A DNA stretch of 5,490 nt from Bacteroidota bacterium. Its GTDB lineage: Bacteria; Bacteroidota; Bacteroidia; Bacteroidales; B39-G9. The stretch is taken from assembly GCA_003648455.1 (NCBI GenBank), contig QMPG01000236.1, positions 1 to 5,490 of the forward strand. Reading direction: 5' to 3'. Made by a program: the position numbers and the translations under genes. Below the pieces are notes generated by a model that was given only the letters and a program-made list of their open reading frames with translations, had not been told where the DNA came from and did no database searches. Positions 1-5,490 of the stretch are shown piece after piece. How positions within the stretch are numbered: position 1 is the first letter of the stretch; the number at the start of each line of letters is the position of its first letter.

Positions 1-41
1 TATTCACCTTGTTTATATTCATAAACGTCATTAATACTCAT
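1..41 (-). CDS. Start of a paralogue of the 754-aa fibre-like gene (3' partial, 13 codons)
   Basis: Only the first 13 codons plus two bases are inside the window, reading MSINDVYEYKQGE. This matches MSIKDVFEYKQNE of the gene starting at 4262 at 10 of 13 residues and 33 of 41 bases; four of the eight base differences are silent. An AGGAG ribosome binding site lies 5 bases before the ATG and overlaps the stop codon of the preceding gene. The identity of the rest of the protein cannot be seen. The shared start suggests another virion protein with the same N-terminal anchor, the next member of the same operon. The incomplete last codon (TA-) would be Tyr if the similarity continues. Confidence 0.75.
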   Translation of the reverse strand, partial: MSINDVYEYKQGE

Positions 42-46
42 TTGTT

Positions 47-51
47 CTCCT
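47..51 (-). promoter_or_regulatory. Ribosome binding site AGGAG for the left-edge gene
   Basis: AGGAG, 5 bases before the ATG at 41, overlaps the TAG stop of the 647-aa gene (TAGGAG). It is the strongest Shine-Dalgarno match in the window and shows that the 41-base fragment is a real gene start, not a chance ATG. Confidence 0.75.
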
Positions 52-1993
52 AAACTAGTACTAATTCACCATTAGTTATTATTTCATTATTCATTATTTT
101 AAAATCCGCTGTTAAAGTAGTTTGACTTTGAGGGAGTTTGCTTCCCTGACTGTAAGCTTTACCATTAAGAAGATCATAAAATGAATATTCAGTACCATCT
201 ATCTTTTCAACCATCGGGTAACACATCCATTGTCTCTGAGCTGTATTCGTTGAATAAAAAAGATACGTCCTAGCTCTTAATGATGTCGTACTAGAATGAA
301 ATTTGAAATCGAGCTGATTCCCTACGGCCAATTTAGTTATTTCTTTAGTCCAAATACCACTATGAACATGATTTGTTGTTGTGGCATAATTATGCGGATG
401 CACAAATCCGACAACGAGATACCATTTATCGGCAAGCATTTCTGTGATTGTTGTTCTCATATATGGATTAGTATTGATAGTGCTCGAATTTACGGGATAA
501 ACGCCATTCGTTGATCCATACCCGTTGAGCCCATGATGCATTCTACCATCAGTTATACTATTTCTTTTGATCCAGACACTGATTCTGTAAGTATCTAAAC
601 TGTTAACTGGAAAAGGAGTTTGATTCCAGCCACCATCATTATCAGAAACCGCATCTGGGCGACATTCCCACAATATCGTGGGTTGGCCCCAAGGGTCTCC
701 ACCCCATATACGATAATTTTCAGTAGCACTCCCATTTATATTGAAATCTCCAACAGAACCAGTGCCTACAGTCCACTGATCGTAAGGCATAAAATTCTGT
801 GTTCGTCTTAAAGATTTAATCGGAGTATATTGATCCTTCCCAGGCTTCAACGAAACTTTTTTCTCTCTGCTTTTACCTACCCAGACTTCACTGATCAGGA
901 AAATACTTTGTTCTACAAGTTTCAATATTGGAGTTCCAGTGTAAGGAGTTCCATAGTCATATAGACCGGGACCACCATAAGCCGTTTGTACCAACGCTCC
1001 GTCGAGAAATAATTGACACGTTGCGGCTTGAAAATTCGCCCACTTCACTTTTACATAATCGTAACCAGCGGGTAGAGCTTTTTGGATATATCCATTAACC
1101 GAACCGCTGACGTAGGCTTGCATATAGCCTTTTTTGCGGTCATAACCTGCGGATTCAAAAGAGGAAACATCGAATGTCCATCCGGCGGCCGTTAAGGTAG
1201 CAGCGTCGTTAATTTTTAATCCGCCTAAGGCTGAATCCCAAGGGCACTTTCCACCATCCAAATCTGAGATGAAATTGTCCATCAAGGTCCATTCAATATC
1301 TTCAGCCATCCCTGTTGATTCGACATCTCCGTTAGATCTGAATTTAATTTTCGTAGGTTCATTTTCAATCGCCATGATCTCTGCGATTTCAGCCGTGTTC
1401 AATACTTTATCGTAGACTCTGTAATCGTCGATCTTTCCCCAGAATACATAATTGGTATCTGCGTAGTATCTTCCTAAATCGTTTCCAGAACCATAAGCGG
1501 CCATTGAAAGAGCACCATCACCGGAAATTCTCAAATCACCATCTATATAAAGTTTTGTTGCTGTTGTAGTAAATGTTGCTGTTACGTGATACCAAGTATT
1601 TAATACTACCGGAGTTGAATCTGTTATACTTACTTGTGTAGAAGATGTGTTTCTATAAGAAAGTCTCCAACCAGTTGCCAAAGCATTGCAAGCGAAATAA
1701 GGCAATGATCCTGTAGACCACGACATCGTAATTGGATAACTAGCGGATACGTCGTGATCCATCAACATTATCCAAAATGCCATAGACCAATCGGTTGTCG
1801 GAGTTTTTGTTGCATAAGCCCTTACTTGATTTGCTTTAATGTCTCCATTACAATAAAGAGCATACTTATTTACTTTTCCAGTTCCTTGCTCTGCGTCGAA
1901 AACAGGTGATGAAGAAGCGCCAGACGCTGAGTTGAAAAACTTCCCAGCGGTATCGCAGTTCATATGATATATTAAATCGTCAGTTGATACCAT
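50..1993 (-). CDS. 647-aa LamG/concanavalin A-like lectin-domain structural protein
   Basis: Probable glycan-binding virion protein. Residues about 5-208 form a classical LamG/concanavalin-like jelly roll: WSMAFWIMLMD near 69, NTWYHVTATF near 132, KLYIDGDLRISG near 147 and GKIDDYRVYDKVLNTAEIAEIM at about 186-207, the typical closing strand plus helix. A linker (EPTKIKFRSNGDVEST) leads to a second beta-rich region (about 230-375, with GWTFD, GYIQKALPAGYDYVKVKW and LFLDGALV), then a third large beta-rich domain (about 400-610, with TYRISVWIKRN, DKWYLVVGFVHP and WMCYPMVE). The second and third are called probable carbohydrate-binding-type sandwiches by inference. Unlike its upstream neighbour it lacks the MSIxDVxEYKQ N-terminus, so how it joins a particle is unclear. 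The first ATG is chosen because AGAGG lies 8 bases upstream; an alternative ATG at codon 11 would cut into the first strand. Sampled lines average about 40% GC, above its neighbours. The stop is TAG. Confidence 0.8.
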   Translation of the reverse strand: MVSTDDLIYHMNCDTAGKFFNSASGASSSPVFDAEQGTGKVNKYALYCNGDIKANQVRAYATKTPTTDWSMAFWIMLMDHDVSASYPITMSWSTGSLPYFACNALATGWRLSYRNTSSTQVSITDSTPVVLNTWYHVTATFTTTATKLYIDGDLRISGDGALSMAAYGSGNDLGRYYADTNYVFWGKIDDYRVYDKVLNTAEIAEIMAIENEPTKIKFRSNGDVESTGMAEDIEWTLMDNFISDLDGGKCPWDSALGGLKINDAATLTAAGWTFDVSSFESAGYDRKKGYMQAYVSGSVNGYIQKALPAGYDYVKVKWANFQAATCQLFLDGALVQTAYGGPGLYDYGTPYTGTPILKLVEQSIFLISEVWVGKSREKKVSLKPGKDQYTPIKSLRRTQNFMPYDQWTVGTGSVGDFNINGSATENYRIWGGDPWGQPTILWECRPDAVSDNDGGWNQTPFPVNSLDTYRISVWIKRNSITDGRMHHGLNGYGSTNGVYPVNSSTINTNPYMRTTITEMLADKWYLVVGFVHPHNYATTTNHVHSGIWTKEITKLAVGNQLDFKFHSSTTSLRARTYLFYSTNTAQRQWMCYPMVEKIDGTEYSFYDLLNGKAYSQGSKLPQSQTTLTADFKIMNNEIITNGELVLV

Positions 1994-1997
1994 ATCG

Positions 1998-4262
1998 CTA
2001 ACCTCTAAATCTAAAGTCTAAGGAATCATCTGCTGTGTTATATACAATGGTATATTTTCCAACATTAACAGAAGTTATGTTTTCTGTTGAAAAATTTCCT
2101 TTTTCATCAATAGAACCTGTGCCGTTCTTAAAGTATATTTTATTAGGGTTATACCAAGGCAATCCATTTGTATAATGAGTTGTTGAAGTGTCAGAACCAG
2201 CGTAAATTCTAAAATCTTGAATGTAACCTAAGAGTGGATTAGCAAAAGCATAATCACATCCAATGGTTATAACCTTTGACATCAAATTAACATCAGGAGG
2301 ATTAGTCGTTTTACTTTGAACAGTCCCACCGTTTATATACATACCAACAGAAGTAGTAGAAGTTAAAACTAATTTAAAATGATTAAATTGATTGTTTATT
2401 ACTCCAGTTAAAATAAGAGTGCTGGATGTTGTTCCATCACCAGTAGATAATGTCCAGTCACCACCATAATAAAAAATAGCGATATCATTAAGTTTTCCGG
2501 GTGGTGCTGGGTCTAATAAATATTGAGTAACTCCTTGTTCATTAGCGTAAAACCATCCACTGATTGTCCAAGTAGTAGAAGTTGAATAATCAACATTATA
2601 TTGTAGCTTATTAGTTATATGTGAGTTTGGAGTATATGGAACTGTGTAGTCTATATCAACTACCATAAAATCTTTAAAGTATGAATATTCTCCATCTAAA
2701 GTTGAGCCATTCAATTCTTTAGCCATAAAGAAAATTGACACTGGAGCACTTCCAGTATTGATTACATTTACTTCATAGATTTCATCGGTGATAAATCTGC
2801 CATTAACATCTGTTCCGTTCGTAACTGAAACTGTTGTAGAAGACCAATGAACTTTCACTCTTACATTAGTAGCAGAAGATGAAAAGAAAACTTCTGTTTC
2901 TGTTGTGTTTCCTCTTCTTATAAAACCACGAATTACACCAGTCGTAAGAGCACTTGAAAAAACTATAGAAGCAGAAGCAGCAGAACCAGTATCATCACCA
3001 GTTGCAGTTATTTTTGTCCAATCACCTTCAGTAGAAACTGCGCCAGCTGGATTAGCTACAGCTTCTTTTTCGTTCCCTATATTTGTATAATCATCAAAGA
3101 AAGGATAAGTTCCTCTATATCCAGGCCATTTAGAATTAAGGTTATTAACTTCTATTCCATCAATAATAATTTTTGCTGGTTCAGTAATAATATTATCTGC
3201 AGTTGGATTTCTTCCAGAAGAAGAAACCAAAGAGTTTGTTCCGTCTAGGAATAATTCTCCATCGGTTAATTCTTCTCCATAAGTAGGAGATTCAAAAGCA
3301 GCAATTGGAAGTGTATTCCAAGAAGTATCATTATCAGCAGCACTATTTTTTTGTAGGACTTGATCTGTATCTCCGCCAGAAGGAACTCCAATTCCATCTT
3401 GAGTTAATACCATCCAAGAAGTACCATTATAAATATAAGATTTTAATAAAACCGTATCATAATAAGCCCAGTTCAATTCCGGAGCAGCGGGAGGAGTTGC
3501 TAAACTTCCTTTCCATACAATTTCAACTCCATCTATTGCCATTATCTGCCAAGAAGAACCATCATAGATATAAGATTTTTTTAATACTGTATCGTAATAT
3601 CCCCAGTTTAAAGATGGTGAGCCTGGAGGTGAAACTTGGCTTCCTTGCCAAATAACTGAAATACCATCAATACCATCAGAGACTAAATACCAAGCAGTTC
3701 CTACCCAAAGAAAAGTTCTTGCGGAATTTGCTGGAACTTCTTCTCCGGAAGTTCCGGTCATAGTAATATTAATAACATTTCCTGCGGTATTAACTATTAC
3801 CATTTTGTCGTTTAATCTGGGAGCATCATCTACTGTTAAAGTTATATCTCCACTCGTTGTATTTCCATAAACTGTATTGACAAAAGATTGAGGAGTTATT
3901 GTAGTTGTAGAATCAACTGATTGATAAAATCCACCTGTGAATTTAGTATAACCACCAACGCATCTTATATCTAAGAATAAAGGAATAGATTGATAAGCAG
4001 GGTTAATAATCTTATATCCAGCAAAAACATCTACAGCTTCAAGGACTGTAATTTTAGTATCTTGATATAGCAGATTATAATCAGTATCAAGGACGAGTTG
4101 GGTCGTACCGACCGCATCGTCAAAAAGATTAATATTATATCCTGCGATATCTAGTCCAAGATAATCAAAGTTAGCATCTGCTGTTCCTGCGATTGCTTGT
4201 TCTACTTTTGATAAGTCTTGATATTCATTTTGTTTATACTCAAAGACATCTTTAATGCTCAT
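1998..4262 (-). CDS. 754-aa multi-domain phage fibre/adhesin-like structural protein with LamG-like domain
   Basis: Probable virion surface or fibre protein; no exact family recognised. Approximate segments: a distinctive N-terminus (MSIKDVFEYKQNEY, 1-14) shared with the gene at the left edge, perhaps a virion anchor; a beta-rich region (about 40-115); a fibre-type beta module (about 121-195, TITPQSF to LWVGTAWYLVSD) of the kind seen in tail fibres; two 45-residue repeats (201-290); the fibre junction motif DQVLQKNSAADNDTSW (300-315); a Ser/Thr-rich beta region (about 380-540); a LamG/concanavalin-like beta-sandwich (about 549-690) with SGWFYAN, MYINGG and GYIQDFRIYAG in the expected strand positions; and a short C-terminal tail ending SLDFRFRG. 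There is no signal peptide or membrane segment, as expected for a virion protein. The start is supported by an AAGGA site 6 bases upstream and by the paralogous start. Sampled lines give about 32% GC, like the portal gene. It could be a tail fibre, a head fibre or a decoration protein; lectin-like binding is inferred from fold only. Confidence 0.8.
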   Translation of the reverse strand: MSIKDVFEYKQNEYQDLSKVEQAIAGTADANFDYLGLDIAGYNINLFDDAVGTTQLVLDTDYNLLYQDTKITVLEAVDVFAGYKIINPAYQSIPLFLDIRCVGGYTKFTGGFYQSVDSTTTITPQSFVNTVYGNTTSGDITLTVDDAPRLNDKMVIVNTAGNVINITMTGTSGEEVPANSARTFLWVGTAWYLVSDGIDGISVIWQGSQVSPPGSPSLNWGYYDTVLKKSYIYDGSSWQIMAIDGVEIVWKGSLATPPAAPELNWAYYDTVLLKSYIYNGTSWMVLTQDGIGVPSGGDTDQVLQKNSAADNDTSWNTLPIAAFESPTYGEELTDGELFLDGTNSLVSSSGRNPTADNIITEPAKIIIDGIEVNNLNSKWPGYRGTYPFFDDYTNIGNEKEAVANPAGAVSTEGDWTKITATGDDTGSAASASIVFSSALTTGVIRGFIRRGNTTETEVFFSSSATNVRVKVHWSSTTVSVTNGTDVNGRFITDEIYEVNVINTGSAPVSIFFMAKELNGSTLDGEYSYFKDFMVVDIDYTVPYTPNSHITNKLQYNVDYSTSTTWTISGWFYANEQGVTQYLLDPAPPGKLNDIAIFYYGGDWTLSTGDGTTSSTLILTGVINNQFNHFKLVLTSTTSVGMYINGGTVQSKTTNPPDVNLMSKVITIGCDYAFANPLLGYIQDFRIYAGSDTSTTHYTNGLPWYNPNKIYFKNGTGSIDEKGNFSTENITSVNVGKYTIVYNTADDSLDFRFRG
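2002..2006 (-). promoter_or_regulatory. Ribosome binding site AGAGG for the 647-aa gene
   Basis: AGAGG lies in the final Arg-Gly codons of the upstream gene, 8 bases before the ATG at 1993; the stop codon TAG falls inside the spacer. It decides for the first ATG over the one at codon 11. Confidence 0.65.
3393..3662 (-). repeat. Two tandem 45-residue (135-bp) repeats within the 754-aa gene
   Basis: Unit 1 is encoded by 3662-3528 (residues 201-245) and unit 2 by 3527-3393 (residues 246-290). Aligned without gaps, 25 of 45 residues are identical. The shared pattern is W-x-G-S, then PP-x-x-P-x-LNW, then YYDTVL-x-KSYIY-x-G-x-SW, ending DG. The preceding WVGTAWYLVSDG (186-197) resembles the last third of the unit, so a degenerate earlier copy or a shared strand motif is possible. 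This repeat type occurs in phage fibre and surface proteins and probably forms a beta-rich spacer. Confidence 0.85.
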
Positions 4263-4265
4263 TTA

Positions 4266-5490
4266 TTATCCTTCTAAGAGATCCATTCCACAATGAATAG
4301 TTTCTTCTTCGAGTTGATCTAAATCTTTATCGAAGTCTTTTTCCCAAAGGTTTAATGTTCTTTCCTCAAAGTTAATACCTTTAAACTCATTGACTGAAAG
4401 CATTGCAATTACATTATTTCTATTAATTTTGTGGTTAGTGGTATCTAATTGTCCAGTAATAAATTCAGCTGCTACTTCAAACATAGGAAGTGTTTGACTT
4501 GGTATATTATAATCCTTGCTTGTTTTGATTAATTTAAAGAAGTCATCTTTATTTTCTATTAAGAAATCTTTACCGAACATATTAATTATAGTTGAAGCAG
4601 TTAATGCAGGTTCTGGAGGTGCTCCTTCTGGGGGTGCTCCTTCTGGGGGTGCTCCTTCTGGAGGAGGCATTTCTGCTCCACCCAAATCTGGCATTCCACC
4701 AGCTCCCGGAACTCCAGCTTCCATTCCACCAGCTTGGGCTTCATTTCCTTCTAGTTTCTTTTGAAGAGTCACATCAGCTACTTCCTTGTCAGACATTTTT
4801 AGAATGTTTTTTAGTATCCATTCATTTGGAAATAAATTCAAGGACTGGATAGTGGCTATTAAAGTCATTCTCTGATTAATCAATTCAATTTCAGTAATTT
4901 CTTTTACATTAGAAGGAGGAGTAAGTTCGATTTTGAAATCGCTAAGATCATCTTTCTTATAACCCTTGAAGAATAATTCAAGTGCTGCAAGTTTATTAAG
5001 TCCCTGAACAATTTGTGCTTGAACTCTTTCAATGAACCGTGCAAATTTCTGATCAATAGTAGAAAGACTTCTTGAGTTATCTGCATTCTCACCCATATAG
5101 GCAGGTGGAATATTCATTGTCTTTAAAATCTTTGATTTGAAGTAAGTAAGAAGAGGATCTTCATTACCAGTTCCCATTGCAGAACCACCCTGAAGAGTTT
5201 CAATTCTTGTGCCTTGAGAACCTTCTTTAACAGGAACGAAAATGTCAGAGGTAATAGACATAACATTTGCTTTCTTATTAATTTTTCCACCTTCATCTAA
5301 GAAAGATTGTGATCTATAATTGTTCTTCATCTTAGTTAAAAATCTTTTTGCTTCAATTGCATTTAAGTTACCAACATCAATATAGAATACTCTTCTTTCT
5401 GGTGCTCTACTTATTCTATAAACAAGCATTAAATCTTCTAGCATTACAAGTCGTCTATAAGTTCTTACACCAGCTTCAAGTAATGAACCA
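4266..5490 (-). CDS. gp20: T4 gp20-like portal vertex protein, C-terminal 407 residues (5' partial)
   Basis: Portal proteins form the dodecameric ring at one capsid vertex, through which terminase packages DNA and to which the tail joins. The frame stays open to the window edge, so the start is outside; the ATG at 5444 is internal, because the 15 codons before it (ending TYRRLV) continue the family alignment. Counting visible residues from the edge, the signature ISRAPERRVFYIDVGNL is at about 26-42, DIFVPVKEGSQGTRIETLQG at about 82-101, and a helical SLSTIDQKFARFIERVQ block at about 141-157. The part matching T4 gp20 ends near the KNILKMSDKEV segment (about 227-237). About 155 further residues follow: a Gly/Met/Pro-rich linker with three GAPPE repeats (about 252-293), then an acidic, probably helical C-terminal segment ending LLEG. 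T4 gp20 has no such tail as I recall it. The gene ends in tandem stops (TAATAA), 3 bases before the next gene. Family assignment is firm; the role of the tail is unknown. Confidence 0.95.
   Translation of the reverse strand, partial: GSLLEAGVRTYRRLVMLEDLMLVYRISRAPERRVFYIDVGNLNAIEAKRFLTKMKNNYRSQSFLDEGGKINKKANVMSITSDIFVPVKEGSQGTRIETLQGGSAMGTGNEDPLLTYFKSKILKTMNIPPAYMGENADNSRSLSTIDQKFARFIERVQAQIVQGLNKLAALELFFKGYKKDDLSDFKIELTPPSNVKEITEIELINQRMTLIATIQSLNLFPNEWILKNILKMSDKEVADVTLQKKLEGNEAQAGGMEAGVPGAGGMPDLGGAEMPPPEGAPPEGAPPEGAPPEPALTASTIINMFGKDFLIENKDDFFKLIKTSKDYNIPSQTLPMFEVAAEFITGQLDTTNHKINRNNVIAMLSVNEFKGINFEERTLNLWEKDFDKDLDQLEEETIHCGMDLLEG
4269..4273 (-). promoter_or_regulatory. Ribosome binding site AAGGA for the 754-aa gene
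   Basis: AAGGA sits within the last two codons (Glu-Gly) of the portal gene and is separated from the ATG at 4262 by 6 bases that are exactly the two stop codons TAATAA. It supports the chosen start and suggests that ribosomes finishing the portal gene re-initiate on the next one. Confidence 0.75.
4611..4665 (-). repeat. 15-bp tandem repeat encoding GAPPE in the portal gene
   Basis: Three complete 15-base units (4611-4625, 4626-4640, 4641-4655) differ from each other at only one base, and a fourth unit (4656-4665) is partial. On the coding strand each reads Gly-Ala-Pro-Pro-Glu, giving a flexible, Pro-rich linker between the portal core and its extra C-terminal segment. Unit number is likely to vary by slippage. 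Confidence 0.9.

Noticed and set aside
296..811. Two plus-strand open frames of 72 and 63 codons, antisense to the 647-aa gene.
   Set aside because: The minus-strand frame is long, continuous and has recognisable beta-rich domains; the plus-strand frames show no family features or ribosome binding sites.
1994..1997. Possibility that the 754-aa and 647-aa genes are one gene broken by a frameshift.
   Set aside because: The upstream protein ends with a natural fibre C-terminus (SLDFRFRG), and the downstream gene has its own ribosome binding site and starts cleanly at a domain boundary.
1998..2000. TAG stops at the ends of both fibre-like genes, considered as possible recoded amber codons extending the proteins.
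   Set aside because: Reading through would add only about 5 residues before TGA at the end of the 754-aa gene and about 4 before TGA at the end of the 647-aa gene, and each stop sits beside a well-placed ribosome binding site and ATG.
3428..3435. TATAAATA on the plus strand, identical to the T4 late-promoter core.
   Set aside because: It points opposite to every gene and falls inside the 45-residue repeat, where it is the reverse complement of the codons for the Tyr-Ile-Tyr-Asn motif. No plus-strand gene follows.
3305..3655. Open plus-strand frame of 116 codons.
   Set aside because: It lies antisense to the tandem repeats of the 754-aa gene, has no ribosome binding site of note and its repetitive protein mirrors the repeats on the other strand.
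4516..4852. Two overlapping plus-strand open frames rich in Gly/Pro/Ser or Leu.
   Set aside because: They are antisense readings of the GAPPE repeat in the portal gene; stop-poor composition there explains them.
1..5490. Search for promoters, terminator hairpins, tRNA, CRISPR arrays, insertion sequences or a defence or retroelement system.
   Set aside because: The gaps between genes are 3, 4 and 8 bases, leaving no space for them, and no reverse transcriptase, template/variable repeat pair or transposase-like sequence is visible in any frame.

Overview
The window is a virus genome fragment, most likely from a tailed myovirus of the broad T4-like group. It is AT-rich (about 32-40% GC in lines counted by hand) and is almost entirely coding, with every gene on the minus strand. 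The decisive marker is the gene at the right edge: the C-terminal part of a T4 gp20-type portal vertex protein, recognised by the conserved block around RAPERRVFYIDVGNL. No host can be named from the sequence.

Layout in the direction of transcription, from right to left. (1) 5490-4266: portal protein, 5' end outside the window, with a Gly/Pro-rich linker and an extra C-terminal segment beyond the part that matches T4 gp20. (2) 4262-1998: a 754-residue multi-domain fibre or adhesin-like virion protein, with beta-rich N-terminal modules, two tandem 45-residue repeats, a typical tail-fibre junction motif and a C-terminal LamG/concanavalin-like domain. (3) 1993-50: a 647-residue protein that begins directly with a clear LamG/concanavalin-like lectin domain, followed by two further beta-rich, probably sandwich-type segments. 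(4) 41-1: the first 13 codons of a fourth gene, whose N-terminus copies that of gene 2 (10 of 13 residues identical).

The genes are separated by only 3, 4 and 8 bases. Each downstream ribosome binding site lies at or over the end of the preceding gene, so this is one polycistronic, probably translationally coupled unit. No promoter, terminator, tRNA, CRISPR array or mobile element was found, and no gene-free stretch exceeds 10 bases.

The main point of interest is the arrangement. In T4 the portal gene is followed by prohead core, protease and scaffold genes. Here it is followed by large glycan-binding-type proteins, one of which belongs to a paralogous series sharing an N-terminal tag. A reasonable inference is a cassette of virion surface adhesins inserted in the head-gene region. 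Attachment site and ligand are not shown by the sequence.
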